From Melampsora larici-populina 98AG31 (taxonomy: Eukaryota; Basidiomycota; Pucciniomycetes; Pucciniales; Melampsoraceae): a stretch of 64,000 nt of DNA. Made by a program: the position numbers and the translations under genes. This document shows, one piece after another, positions 1 to 15,371 of this stretch. The stretch covers positions 248,001-312,000 of the forward strand of contig NW_006768846.1 of NCBI RefSeq assembly GCF_000204055.1. The letters are read 5' to 3'. The notes beneath the pieces are model-generated. The model saw nothing but the letters and a program-made list of their open reading frames with translations, was not told the DNA's origin and ran no database searches. Numbering within the stretch: position 1 is the first letter of the stretch; each line of letters opens with the position of its first letter.

Positions 1-110
1 GTACATAAAGGCACTTAATTTCTGGAGCTCTCCCGCCATGAAACGCGAGTCCGATATAAGCCCCTCTGCGAGGGCGCGGCGAACGCGCTAGAGGGGCTTA
101 GTTAAGCTTA
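1..110. mobile_element. terminus of a hairpin-ended transposon (body lies left of the window)
   Basis: The segment ends in GTTAAGCTTA at 101-110 and contains an 11-bp inverted repeat (57-67 and 90-100, arms TAAGCCCCTCT and AGAGGGGCTTA) around a 22-nt GC-rich loop. This is the same order of parts as the right end of the complete element at 40423-46675 (GGGGCTTA, then GTTAAGCTTA). The loop and the inner sequence are different, so it is a diverged relative rather than a copy. The target-site duplication cannot be checked because the other end is outside the window. Confidence 0.65.
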
Positions 111-1403
111 GTATGCTCTAAACCCATGGATTTTATGCTTGTATCCCGACTCAAACCCATCAGCACTTCAGGTTTCAGCCCAGCAATGATGACCTCGACC
201 TCAAGGAAAACCTTCTGATTGCCGGACATTCCCCTCGGCGAGGCAGACTATGGGCCCTCCCCCATGGTCTAGACTGATCACAGATGGAGTCGGCATATCA
301 TCATCTCAAACTCATTGCGAGACCAACATACCAGATCCTTAGCAAAAATCTTACTTCAGTCCTTGAATCTTGGACTCTTCAGGCAAGATGTTTTGCTGGT
401 GGCATTCAACATTGATAAATCTACCTTACAATCCCAATTAGGACCTCGCTTCACGGCTGTCAAACAAGGTGTCTCTTCGATTCCTAGCCAGAAGAAATAG
501 CGTAATATGGAAAATCGCTGTTTTGTTTACAATCATTCTTCAACTCATTTGCTATATTCTTGGACTCTCCTCAAGGACTTTCTGGAAATAGAACACATGA
601 GTCTCGCTGTCGAACCAATTTTGTTCTTCGAGGACAAAGAAAAATATCCCGTAGCACCGATCATTTGATAAGCGCGACGAACTTATCTCCAATGGCATCG
701 TCAAGGCCCGTAACGAAACCTGACCTTTCGAAACCATGAAACGGTGGTGATTCGAATGCGATGCAAGATGACCAAATCGCTGATTTGTTTTCTAAAGGCA
801 GCATATGATATAGTTCGTGATGGATCTACATTCCCTTGCCACTAGGTCGGTCATGGTCTTCCTAAGCTTTCAATCCCATACATCTGCTTTGATAGGAACG
901 CCTAATGAGTCTGATGCGTTCGAGGTCCACTGAAAAACTTATCTCGGTAGATTCAACCGCGATGTGAATCGGCCAAAGTCTGCGTGCATTCCTGCCGGGC
1001 TAGCAACTTCGACGGAAACTAGGATGATAATTGTGACTGGAGAACCTGGTCCTTGGAAGTAAAACCTGAGGTAATGCTGGGATCAGGTCGAGTATATGCG
1101 CAATGGATGGCTAAGAACGAGTCAACGTATCGAGAGTATGATACTTGGACTGTTAGGTAGATGAGAAAAGGCACATCTCATCTTATTCCATGTGCGATTT
1201 GCAGATCATCGGTCCTGATTTACCGTCGACACAGTTCTCTTAATTATTCGATGTATCCATTCTTCCTCATAAAAAGGCTCCCTTTCCATCTTTCCGTCTC
1301 AGTAGAAAACCATCCGAGTTCTTTTTATAATTATAATCCAAAAAAAATCTTCCAAATCAGCTATCTTGAATAATAATTCGATATCATTCACACACTCTAC
1401 ACT
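111..1403. other. intergenic, upstream of the monooxygenase gene
   Basis: Two 61-codon frames (315-500 on plus, 552-737 on minus) show no recognisable domain or supported splice partners. The last 200 bases are AT-rich and pyrimidine-rich and probably hold the promoter and 5' leader of the gene starting at 1404. I see no other gene. Confidence 0.5.
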
Positions 1404-4228
<2,825 letters not shown>

Positions 4229-5900
4229 ACCATGAATGTATGACGCACAAGAGTATCCAAGTTTCGTCGTCATTTCCTTATCTTTGGATAATTTAGTTCT
4301 CGTACGATTTGTTGATTCAGTAGCCCGTTTTCAAGTCTCTCTAGTCTCTGGTTTTCCTTAACATTTTTTTCCGTGATTCAAACACTCCTATTATTTTTAT
4401 GAGATCATCTCTGTACAATCCTACCTTTTTTCTCTTGTTCGGCTCTCAATGTAGTCTACAACAATTTGAATGCCTTCAGTAATCAGTATTTTTCAGTGAA
4501 TGTTATGAGTGATCACAAGATTAACCTAGATATTATCGACAATCGTGATGAATCATCCAAACGCCTACCCCAATACTCCTCGTGCGCAGTGTGAGCGCTT
4601 GGGGGCCTCATTCTAGGGTGGCGCTCTGTAAGGTGTTCACATCTTTCAACATCCCCCAAGCTTAGAAATAACCCTACTTGAAGGGATTCAAACTTTTCAA
4701 TAACTCTGTCCAGGACCCGAAACAAATAGGGAAGCCATGGATAGGTTGCTTCTCCAGTTGACAATATTGGTGCATCATTGAACTCATTGATGATATTCTT
4801 GTAAACCTAATCTTTGAACCTCAGCGCCTGTTTAGGGAGACTTCACTCCGTGTAACCAACAACAAAAGATAAATTACATATTCAATATCAGCCTTGTGAT
4901 GTGATAGATTGAGACAAACACGGACTCCATCACAGACGACAACATGTATGTACATCTCACGTTATCTTTGCGAGACGCACGGTTGAAGTCCGTAGCTGTT
5001 AGTGTCCAAGAATGGAGGTAGGTGTGTGGCACTGGCACAGCTGAATGAGCTTTACAAGACTTTACAATTTATGTCGTACCAGAGGACAAAGACTGATTTG
5101 AATTTTCTATATTTTCTGGTCTCGTTTGTAGTTTAACCACCTGGCACCACTACCACACGTCACTCCTTTGGTATGTGTATAGAGTTTTTCATCTCATAGT
5201 GTTGTATGTACAAGTACCTCATTTCAGTCCATCTTGATCAAATCCTTGAAGTTGTGCCCATTTTAACAGATGAAACAACAGGAAAGAACCTGAAAGAACC
5301 CCAACAAAGTAAACTTCTCAAAGTAATACTCGTCTGACCATGAGAAACTGCCTGGTGTTCTTTGCAGAAAACCCTCACATGGGTGCTAACAGCCTGACAG
5401 TTGAAAACCTTTTTACAAAGCATGATGTCACCGGGTTCAACCCTGTTCAACCCCGCTGTGTGGATCGATGTCAGAATACAGACCAGAGCATTTCTCCCAA
5501 TATTGCTTTGAGTCAAGTAAAATGAACCTCAGAGGGACGGGGAAGCTTGATGGTGAACCCAGCAAAGTTTGTAATCTGTCTGGTCGGCTTTGGTTTAGCT
5601 AGGTTTAGCTTTGGTCATCCGATGGAAAGCGCGTACTTAGCCATGAGAGTTTCGCTGATTCAACGTACTTTGCGCGCTTACAGATCATCTGCCCGCCGAT
5701 AGCAAAGAAAGATATGTGGCTTTATATTAAGCGAGAATGTTAAAATTAATACAAAGCTCATGATCCGTCAACTGACCGTTCGTGCGTCAAAGACACAAAA
5801 CATGCTCTACTCCTCGGCTTGATGTGAATTATAATTAGCTATTAGTAGCCTTTCTAGCTCAAAAGGCATATGTACTTCATCAGTCCTCCTGTTTGACCAA
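4229..5900. other. intergenic, nothing recognised
   Basis: Contains the 3' flank of the monooxygenase gene. Short frames on both strands (for example 4513-4764 and 5238-5516, both minus) lack any family signature. No inverted repeat or tandem repeat stood out. Confidence 0.4.
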
Positions 5901-6860
5901 ATGAAATACAAGCTGCTACATGAAGTGCCTCTTGACTGCTTGAAAAATTTACATAGAAATAGGTTGACGAGGTCACAGACAGAAACAGACAAGGATTGGT
6001 CTCCGTACCACCCTTTGTATTCTGACTTTCCGTCTACCGAGAGCGAATATCTTGCCAATCTCAACTGTTGTTCACGTCTGGACAATGTCTCATATCAGCC
6101 AGCGCTGCGACCTTTGAAACCTCAGGAATAATTGAGTTTTGCTATTTGGCATTGTATTCCGGTTTTTCCTGTCAGGATGTTTCTTGTTTCGCAGTGATCG
6201 GAGTGCGAATAGCAGTATGGTCTCACTCACTGAACTCTGGCTTTTCTCATGAAGGTTGATCAAGAGTTTGATTTAATCAAGATACCGGTGTATCCGAACG
6301 GGAACTTATCTCCTTCTCTGTTATCTACCAGAGATGTTCAATCATCAGCGTATCGCAATCTCCAAAGTCGATTAGCAGCACCGTTCAAAAACTTATGAAA
6401 GAGGTAAGTTGGGCGCCTTGGAGATCTTCGACTCTTGCCAACCTCTTTCTCATTGCCGTTCCTCGCTTGTTAAAAATGATACTAACCTCATTGGATCATC
6501 TGAATATTCAGACTATCACACTTCGCAACGGACTTGCTTACCAACCAATTCGCAGACACGTTATCAACTTGGCTAGCAGTCTCCGACGCTCCGTCAACCC
6601 ATCCTCAATCATTTCAAGACAAAAACAATCGATCTATAGCACTAAATCCATATCCTTCCTACTCACAAAGTAGATTGCATCTCACAATTTCTTGTTCCAC
6701 TTCCGTGACGTCAGATCATTATCTTTGTAGGTAGTCTGATTTGAAAGCACAAATACCAGTAATTTCTTTCTCAGCATCTTCTTTGCTCGTCTTACTTGTT
6801 TTCTGTCAACTTACCGGCCGAGGATCGTAAAAATCATTGCTTTCATTTTGCGTTCGCGGG
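5901..6860 (+). pseudogene. coding-like blocks in shifting frames, possible eroded gene
   Basis: Several stretches have protein-like composition but do not join. 5901-6131 is open for 76 codons. 6249-6398 reads MKVDQEFDLIKIPVYPNG and ends in TGA immediately before a good donor (GAG then GTAAGT at 6404). After an acceptor near 6510 an open frame continues (DLLTNQFADTLSTWLA) to about 6727, and a further block (IFFARLTCFLSTYRPRIVK) follows to about 6860. The phase linking the block after the 6404 intron would require reading through the TGA at 6396-6398. I do not recognise the protein. It could be a decayed gene, or the 5' part of the gene at 7090-8254 with exon borders I could not resolve. Confidence 0.25.
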
Positions 6861-7089
6861 AATAGGAACCGCTTTCCTAGCGTAAAGCCTTGAACACCTC
6901 TGCGATCTCTGATAGGCATATCAAAGATTTTGCGAATCACCCTACCTCTGTTTGTACACAGCAAAATTGCGGAAGTCCAGCCTTTCTTTCCATATATGTT
7001 GTTTTGTTTTGCATTTGGACTACTTTAAGTGCCTGTTGGGTCGCTGCATTTTGGGCTAACATCACCTCACAACACATTTCTCGTGCGGT

Positions 7090-8254
7090 ATGATTTTCGA
7101 CCATCAAACAAACAAGATGAACAAACCATTTTCTCTGGGGAGACGATCATCGGGTAGCATTAGTTCCACCACACCAGTATCCAGTGGGAGCGCATTTGGA
7201 GATCAGCTATGCAGGCAACTCGAAACCCAGCTCCGCCTACAATCAACTAGCAATATGGCGCTTCCCGCACACAGACCAATTACTCGAAGCCATTCACTAT
7301 CGAATCCACACATGAGAACCAGTCTGCACAACCATACATATGACCGTAGACCCCAGTCTGCTACCCTATACACATTGAACGCTATCGATCTATCTACCAG
7401 TCCTGTGAGATCTCCTTTTCTCGACAACGTCGGTCCATTCGTAGAATCCATTAAAAATGATAATAGCTTGACGCTGATGTGCTTGTCCCTTGTTTGTCCG
7501 TATGATGCTACCCACCACTCGCATTTGATGTACATCCGTCAACAGGCGCAGTTGATGCGTAAGGATTCGAATGCATCATCCAGCTCTCATCAGTCTGTAC
7601 CCTCGAGCGACTCTTCCGCTTCCTCTTACTGTCATGTCCTCACTCCGACTTCAGGCGCTGTGGACGAAGCAGGCGAAGGAGAAGGCTGGAATGAATTCTT
7701 GAAATTGGGAATAGATTCTACCACGACGCAGTCTACAATTTCGGACCAATCCAAGGCTACCAGCAAGAAGAGAAAGACAAGCTTGCGATCTAAATTTCGC
7801 TCATTTTTTCCAAAAGAGCAAACGTCATCTGAAGCTTCTCTACATAGTTCCCGACGATATGGTTCAAAATCTGAACCAGTGACGCCCGCTGTAGAAAAGT
7901 CAGACCTGTACGAGCTTAAAGAGCAACCAATGACCAAAGAGTACTATATCTCGTCACCAAAAGAGAGTTCAAAAAAATTGGTCCAATTTGACATCAGCAA
8001 CATTAATCCTGAACGAGATTTATCTTCATATTTCAAAAATCAAACGAGGGTGGCAAGACCCGGATTAGTTAAAAAGGTTTGTCTTTTTGATGGCTCATAC
8101 GCTGATAGCTTACTTCGAGGCTTACTGCCTGTCGCTTCTTGTTGCGTAGCCCTCAATCCAAAGATCATTTCCGATCAGTTCTTCGCTAGATACAATTCCC
8201 GAAGACACTCGATCCAAAGTCTGCTTACTTAGTCCAAACGGAATGACTCTTTGA
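7090..8254 (+). CDS. unrecognised Ser-rich protein, 2 exons (5' end uncertain)
   Basis: Exons 7090 (or 7117) to 8076 and 8150-8254, joined by an intron with donor GTTTGT and acceptor GCGTAG, stop TGA at 8252. From the ATG at 7117 the product is 354 aa; from 7090 it is 363 aa. Removing the intron replaces a poor-looking tail with one of good composition (SIQRSFPISSSLDTIPEDTR), which supports the splice. The protein is Ser/Thr-rich with a basic patch near the middle (SKKRKTSLRSKFRSFF), a possible nuclear or membrane-contact signal. No catalytic domain is visible. The N-terminus may continue into the eroded blocks upstream. Codon use and lack of stops over 960 nt argue for a real gene; function is unknown. 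Confidence 0.5.
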
Positions 8255-10370
8255 TTCATTACTATCGATAACTCAGGGAGAAGGGGCGTCTCCCATCAAA
8301 AATCCTGCATTTTTTCACACTCGAACTATTACCTTACCTTGCATACTCATTTTTCCTGCAGACGATTCACTGGCATTCAAAAATCACTTCAATCTCTCAA
8401 TTTGGCAAGTCTAGTTTTCATGTCGGATTCAGGGATTTATCCTTAATTTATAGTGAAGACCTCGACGTCGTCGCAAAAAGCAATCCTATTAATTCTCAGT
8501 AATCACATTGCATCATTCTTGAGGTCGATTGTGCCAACCAAGCAGCTTTATCACGTTCAAACACTTTCGCAAAATTTAGATTCGATATCAAAATGACTTG
8601 ACCCAATTTCCTTCAGCATCAATCCAACAGACAAAGAATTTTCACTAGTAAATCATGTATTTCTCAAAGAAAACAAACCATTTCACTTGTTTTCCCCAGA
8701 AATTTCCGTACTATCAGTTTCTTCTGTAATGTCTCAACTGGCTTGTTCAATTATCTTTGTTTTTTTGGTAAACTATATGACTACTTGAATGTTCAATAGA
8801 CTTCTCTCGATCAAAGCTCAAACTGCAGAGCTTTCCTTGTTTGAGCTAGTTTTGAAGACTCCGAAATCTGAATTAATTGATGCTCTCAAGTTTAGAAATT
8901 GATTCTTTCCAGTGTGCCTTTTTTAATCTTTCAGTTATCAAGGCGTAGGTCCAAAATTCAAAGTGAGATTGTTATGTCAGTAAGCTTAACACTATGACCA
9001 ATCAATGATATCACTTAAGATGATAATCACTGATAAAGCCTCATATTAGGCTGATATACCACCAACAACTCTGATATAACTATTAGTATATGAATCAAAT
9101 ACTGAGGTTGTGTTGCATTTTACCATATGTCTTATGATTACAAAATGGTATATAGGGAGTTCAATTGGTACATCACAACGTGAAGAGAAACTGAACAAAG
9201 GAACCAATGGGTTTGCACACTATACATCTGTAAAAAGGACCTGAAAATGAATAGAAATCTGTGAATAAACATATTGTATGGCTCCTCATCGTAAAGCTGA
9301 TTTGATGGTTTCATGAGAGAACTACATATCACACTGCATCTGGAAAAATTAAGGTGAGTTTGATTTGACATCCAAATATGTATCAGAAATTCAGAAGATG
9401 AACCTATCTCCCTTCAAATACAAATCAAGTGTGTCCTTGTAGTTTATCCTTGACAAAAGGATCAGCCAACAGACAGAGATGAGGCATTTGAAAATGGCAA
9501 ATCTAGGCTAGGCCATGTATCAGTTTCCATCACACATAATCAAGTCAGTGGGAAATTGAGATTAAGGCTACTGATGAAAATTTTGGCAGCACCAATGAAG
9601 TGACTTGAGACTTCCAAAGCAATAGCTTGCGGGAATCTATGGGAGGCAAACTTGATGTAGAGGTCTTGTGGATATTTTTTCAATTCTCCTCTCATGCAAT
9701 TCTAGGGGAAACCTGCCACCCCCATCACTACCAGCATATTCACCTTGGATTGAAAGATCTCAAATTATTGGGCATAATCTTTCTGATGTTTTGATCCAAG
9801 GATTTTTTTGGGACATGACAACACCTCTGAGAGAAACCTTGGACAAGATCTGTGCAAGGATTCACATCCAATGATGCTTTGAATTGTCCAACCCAAGGCA
9901 CCTATGTTGATAGTGAATTCTACCTATTGTGAATATAAACAAATTAAGAACAAACTGCCTAGCCTGTTGTCAGCCTGAGACTTAAAACAGGTGGGTTTAA
10001 GAGAATCATTATCAGAGAGGATTAAGTGTGTGCTTGAAGCTTCTTTATTGGCTTTGTTGCAGCAAGTTTACTGAGGTAAATTCATGCCTTTAAATAACAA
10101 GAGCTGGAATCCCCATGTTGTCTTGGGTCACGGTGCTATAAAATTATAGATGCCTGGCACTCACAGAAAGGTCTGTTATGATCCGGATTTTCTAAGGTGG
10201 TTACAAGAGTACTCCTATCTCAGGTTTACAATTCAATGTAACAATCTGGTTTCTACATATTGACAAAGAGATGTCTTTATCAATAGTCTTTATCAATAAG
10301 AATTTTCAAAAATTTGGACAATCAAAGGAAGTTCCTCTAAAATTAAGATTGCTGAGTCTCATTTCAATTA
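8255..10370. other. AT-rich non-coding stretch
   Basis: No frame longer than about 80 codons and no recognised motif. The texture (short decayed frames, AT-rich, no gene) is that of old repeat sequence. Only the first few dozen bases can be assigned, as 3' flank of the gene ending at 8254. Confidence 0.4.
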
Positions 10371-10553
10371 GGGTACACAGATATTGTTCTGGAAATTCCC
10401 AGACAACTTTTTCAGAACACCAGAAGGTTTTTTTGGTGTCATCTGATGTTATGATGTTCTGCAAATGCAAATGCCCTTTTACAGAACACCAGAAGGATTC
10501 TGGCCTTCTGGAAAAAGTTGTCTGGAAATTTCCAGAACAATATTTGTGTACTC
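10371..10553. mobile_element. 183-bp MITE with TA duplication
   Basis: The two ends are inverted copies of about 50 bp: left GGGTACACAGATATTGTTCT, right (reverse complement) GAGTACACAAATATTGTTCT, both continuing through a shared GGAAAT..CCAGACAACTTTTTC block. The bases TA flank it on both sides (369-370 and 554-555), as in Tc1/mariner-type MITEs. There is no coding capacity; the two overlapping 85-100 codon frames across it come from its palindromic structure. Confidence 0.7.
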
Positions 10554-11045
10554 TAAATAACAAACTGCTCTAGCAAGAGGTAATGGGCCGTTCAGTACAA
10601 TCCAATATGCATATATTGCAATATATTACACCAAATTAATATACAGTATATTAGCATATACATATATCAAACTTTCAAAAAAGTGCTGGTGTTTGGTACA
10701 TACAATTATTTGGACAAAAAACAAAATCATATATCATGATATGCTGGTTGATTTGAACATACAGCCTTTTGGCCATATATCAGACCCAAAAACCCTTTTT
10801 GCCCCTCTCCTTTTTTCATAGCCCCCTCCATGCTTTTCCATATTGCTCCCTCCTTTTTCATACTCCTTCCTTTACCATACCACACATCCATCCTGGTTTT
10901 TCACCCATCAAACCCTTTCAAGATTCATCTTTTAAAACTCAACGCTCATTCAGAATTTTTGAATCTTCTTCCTTATTCCCTACCTCATTGTTCTCATCTT
11001 GATCCTGGTTATCACTGGTCCTCAACATTCTATGTAGTCTCTATC

Positions 11046-11282
11046 AAGGGTACTCAAAGTAAGTATGTGGTGCTACATATGTTGCACCACATACTTTCAA
11101 ATTTTGTTTTTGACAGGCAAAATGACCTAAACTGGTATTTTAAATCACATAATTTACCAAATATAATTCAATATGTCCTTTTCTTACACTCAATATGGTA
11201 TTTTCCGTGTCAAAAATGAAATTTGAAAAGTATGTGGCACCACATATGTAGGGCCACATACATACCTACTTTGAGTACCCTT
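11046..11282. mobile_element. 237-bp MITE with about 65-bp inverted ends
   Basis: The left end AAGGGTACTCAAAGTA is matched by the inverted right end TACTTTGAGTACCCTT. The next about 45 bases also pair (GTATGTGG..CCACATA runs, then the TTTGACA/TGTCAAA region). I could not fix a target-site duplication. Non-coding. Confidence 0.65.
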
Positions 11283-11366
11283 ATTTTTTCATAATCATTC
11301 ATCATTATTTGCTATTCTTGCTTATTTACTCTGCTACTACTATTAATCATTCTCATCTCAACCACT

Positions 11367-11648
11367 ATGAGCAGTACAAGCAAAACACCCAAGAAGCGGG
11401 CTCCAAGAGCCATTCACACTTTAGTTCCTTCACCTTCTACCATCACCACTAAACCAACTTCTACATCAAATCCAATCAAAGTGACTTCAAACCCAATTGA
11501 ACAAACAACACCAGAGACCTCCAACCTTCATGTCAAGTGGGATCACAATGATGATCAAACAATGATTGATGTTCTCACCACTGAACGTCAGCCTGCCAAT
11601 GCAGCCATTGGACCCAAGAACACAACCTGTCAGCTCTCGAGCTCCTAA
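11367..11648 (+). pseudogene. truncated Myb/SANT-like transposon-associated ORF
   Basis: The 93-codon frame begins with a Ser/Thr/Pro-rich leader and then reads KWDHNDDQTMIDVLTTER. This resembles the start of the Myb/SANT-like DNA-binding domain (W-x-D/E-D/E-x2-L-x-L) found in proteins that accompany plant and fungal PIF/Harbinger-type transposons. The domain is cut off after about 40 residues and the frame stops at 11646-11648, where an AT-rich sequence begins. It looks like the 5' remnant of a transposon gene. Assignment rests on a short motif only. Confidence 0.35.
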
Positions 11649-12102
11649 GTACAAAGAGCCAGAAGAGCTACAAGCTTTTTGTAATATAAAATAAATAAAT
11701 AATATTTCATTGTTTACATATTCATAACACAGATAATCTGCTTCAGAAATATATCCTAATAAAGACAACTTATAGACCTAGTTTCAAAGGTCACAACAGC
11801 TATAGAGTGTGGAGCACCCATACAACTGACAGAAGAACAATATATAAAATAATAAAAGAAATTATCATTGAAAGATATTTGAAAAACATATCTTTTCAAG
11901 CGTAATATCAAAAGTTTAGAAAAGAATATACTGGTTATATTCTTACCTAATGAATTATTGATCAAGAGAAATTCTTGAGAGAACACGAGAACTCCTCTAG
12001 CATCTTGAGGAAGGGACTAGGCCGGAGAAAGTAATATTAACAGAAAGGAGAGGCTAGGAGACTAGTGGAATACGTAATCAACATATAAAATAAAAAAGAC
12101 TA

Positions 12103-12980
12103 TGTCACGGTGAAGAAGAACAAGAGTAAATTAAAAGGAAAACTCACCAGCTAATGATGATTACCTAAAAGAACTAACAAAGCCAAGAGATCAATCATGG
12201 TAATCAACTGATAAGGAAAGAAGTGGATCCTTTATGCCTTTACGTAAACCACATCCAACTGAATTGGTTTGTACGGAAATAAGCGAAGGACTTGCTCGGA
12301 GCAACAGGACCTAGGACTGATAAAGAGCGCAGCATATGATTAACCACAAGTTAGACAACAACAATCAAAAGATATAAATACCTAGCTAGGAAGCCGAAAA
12401 GATTAGAGCTCACCTGATTTTACCCCCACAAACTTTCTGCTAGATATATTAAATCTACTTGGAAAAATTATTCATTCGATTACCAGCTTCTGAGAACATT
12501 CCCAACGAATAATCTTGTTAGCTACATTATCAAACAGCTTTAAATCAGCGTCAAACCCCTATTCTCTTGAGAATACTTTTATACTCCGTTGAAAGCCTAC
12601 CCCGTACAAATTTAACTGGTTAGTCTTTTCTCCCTTTCTCCTCTGGTCAAGGACCCAGGTTTTGCATCACCTAGTTTTGGCAAGATCCCTGTAGATTAAA
12701 ATCGCAGGCTACTCCCAGACTTTTAGTCTTTGAGAATAAATTACGGCTCAGGTCTGACCCACTATTGCCTGTAACCCTACAGTGGGCCCGTAATTTATCA
12801 AGTTCTCAATTCAACCAAGTATATAAGTATCAGCACTGATATCTCTCTTGCTATCTCTATAACCCACCTTATAGGAAAGCATACCTTATTCCCCGTATCC
12901 AGCGGAATAACCAGTCAGGATCTTAGTACGAGTCTCTGGACTAGACCTTCTTGTACGTTATATAGATAGCCACCCTGACA
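12103..12980. mobile_element. possible solo LTR (878 bp)
   Basis: The block begins TGTCACGG and ends CCCTGACA, giving the 5-bp TGTCA/TGACA inverted ends of an LTR. It contains a TATA-like TATATAAG near 12820. A 5-bp target duplication is not seen (GACTA left, CAACC right) and no primer-binding site follows, so it is at best a solo or damaged LTR. An imperfect hairpin (ATAAATTACGG paired with CCGTAATTTAT) lies at about 12737-12800. Confidence 0.3.
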
Positions 12981-13070
12981 CAACCAGTGCCCAAGGTTGG
13001 AAGAGGCCCACTTGGGTCAATGTGGTCAAAGTAATCGCCGGAAGCAAGTTCAAGACCTTCAATGGTTTAT

Positions 13071-14245
13071 TTTGTGGTTAACAACTTATGGGATCAATCA
13101 AAAAAATAATCATAGTAGTTTACCAAAGTTATTAGAAAAGTTTCAGTGCAAAGAAAAACTCAAGTAGGTGGAGTTTGATCAATAGAAGCTCTTTAAGGTA
13201 TTGCACGTTACATCATGATTAGGTCATCTTATTTCAAACAACTTATTAAGATCAAAATTAACTGTCAACAAATGAAATACAAAAAGAAAAGAAAGAAAAC
13301 ATGAGAAAAACTCAAAAACATAGGTATACAGACTTGGAAATGGTTTTTAGGGTAGTAATATTTGGTTTATGGGTTTTGTGAGCTTAGAAAATGAAAGAAA
13401 AACATTATATTATACAGTAAAAACTTTAATATTGATGGTTGATAAGGAGGAATTGAATTTATTAAGACAAAAGTACTTTTTGGAAGTTGGTAAACAAGGG
13501 TTTACAGGTAGTTTACATATATAGTGGTGGTATTAGCAGTATTTGAGGTTGCCAAGAGGATTCTCTGGGATGTTTAGGGCTATAGATGATGATGTAACAT
13601 CACAGAAGCAAGACAGTGTTAGTAATGGCTGTGTAAAGGGGAGAAAAGGTGTGAATTTTGTCAAAAGTAGAAGTTTTCAGCTTATTACACATGTCAAATG
13701 ACATCAGAATTGGATGGTAGATAGCTCATTCAACACAGAAGAATTGAGTGAAGAATGTACAAACTTTAAACCACTAGTAAAAGAGCTGTGTGAAGAAAGT
13801 TATAAGGAGAATAATGAATTAAAGTGAACTTTGGATTTTACATTTACATGCATACATGTAACAACATTTACATACAAAAATCTTAACTTCACAACTCAAT
13901 AAATCATCCATCACTCATCAGAAGTACACGATATGGGGCAAATTATTAATCAGCATCACGATCTCTATAAGATGCACTTTAGTAATCAAAAATTGGACAT
14001 CATTTGAAAAAACCTGTAACTTCAAAAATAGGTTTTCAGCCAGATTATAAGGGAAAAATCACCCGTAGTCATCATAAGAAGTGATGTGTAACATCTAATT
14101 ACATCATTGATCACTTTTGGCTGTGTAAATTACATCATCTATTAGTAAAAAAGTCATTGCAACACATCATCAGAGGGCTTTTAGGGGTTTTTGGTGAAAA
14201 TTGATTGGTTTTTGAGGCTGTTGACCATTGTAAGAGTTGTAGTCC
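13071..14245. repeat. left arm of a long inverted repeat around a Harbinger transposase
   Basis: This arm is matched in inverted orientation by 16890-18070. Paired landmarks in order are TTATGGGATCAATCAA, a TCATCTTATTTCA block, CAAGGGTTTACA-type sequence, GACATCA beside TTTGACAT, CACAACTCAAT, TGATCACTTTTGG and GGTTTTTGAGGCTGTTGAC. Identity looks roughly 75-85 percent by eye, with indels. The outer ends begin near GTGGT. No clear target-site duplication was found. Confidence 0.65.
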
Positions 14246-14754
14246 AGAATTGCAAACAACCTGAAGCAGAGGCCCAATCTGCTTTTTTAATGTTGTCAAA
14301 TTGTTAAAATTCTGGATTGTGGTGACCTGAACGGCCTTATTTTTTGGTTTTATGACCTCGTAAAATGAGGCACAACACCTCTTCCCCTTTTTTTTCCAAT
14401 CTGAGCGCGCTTTTTGAAGTCTTTTTTTTGTTGAGCTTTCATTCTTGTTGAGTTGATAACAGGCATGTGTACCCTTCCCCCATTGAGATAAAGTTTCAGC
14501 ATCAGCATTGTAATTCTACCTACCCTACACATATCCCCACACATAGCATCAACTCTTTTGTTCTCAATCCTCACCATTCTTCCAAATACTCACATGCCTT
14601 GTGTTTCCAACAAGGTCTCTGCAATTTGTGGTATCACCCATCTCTACGTATTTGTTCAAGTAACTTCAGATATCCGCATTCCCAAATTATCCTGCCATCT
14701 AGATCTAGACAACCCTACAGAGGGGGAAATGATTTTCCCAAACAAACCAGTCTT

Positions 14755-14900
14755 GTCAAACTCACTGCAAACATTATTCAACTTCCCCAAGTGGGCAGGA
14801 AAAAGTGACTGGGAGTATGATTTGTCATAAAATGATCTATCACTCCACACCTGAGCCATAACACCCACACTACATATGTGTAGCAGGCTCAGTGAATATG
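14755..14900. repeat. inverted partner of the transposase 5' region
   Basis: Landmarks CATTATTCAACTTCCCCAA, CACACCTGAGCCAT and CACTACATATGTG recur inverted at 15250-15392, spanning the putative promoter and the first codons of the transposase. The arms are about 140 bp, separated by about 350 bp. This is either a nested MITE or an inverted duplication of the transposase leader. Confidence 0.55.
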
Positions 14901-15371
14901 TGGTTATCATGTACATACAGTTCTGCTCAGTTATCTGCTCATCAGGATAAGTTATTCGTATGTAATACATGCTGTAACTTTGTTGAGATCAAAAAAAGCA
15001 TTCCAAAGATTGACTACATACACTGACTCAATGTTTTGGTGAAATCTCATCAACTCAACTGCATGTAACACCCTTTCTGTTACTCAGAAATAGCTTCAAC
15101 AATATTGCCTGAGCACCTACAGAATTATATGTAGTGAATTTTGGGCACAATTTTTTCAAAGTCAAAAAAGTTACATGTGGTATAACATGTGATTTATTTC
15201 TGCTGGTGGGCAAAAAAACTGAGCAGACCTGTATGTAAATGATAGCCAACTATTGACTTAGCTTGCTGCACATATGTAGTGAGGGTGAAATGGCTCAGGT
15301 GTGCAGTATTAGACTCTTTTACGAAAAACTGTACTATTAATCATTTTCCTCTTACAATTTGGGGAAGTTGA

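Noticed and set aside
10271..10573. Overlapping 100- and 85-codon ORFs on opposite strands
   Set aside because: They mirror each other because they span a palindromic MITE (10371-10553).
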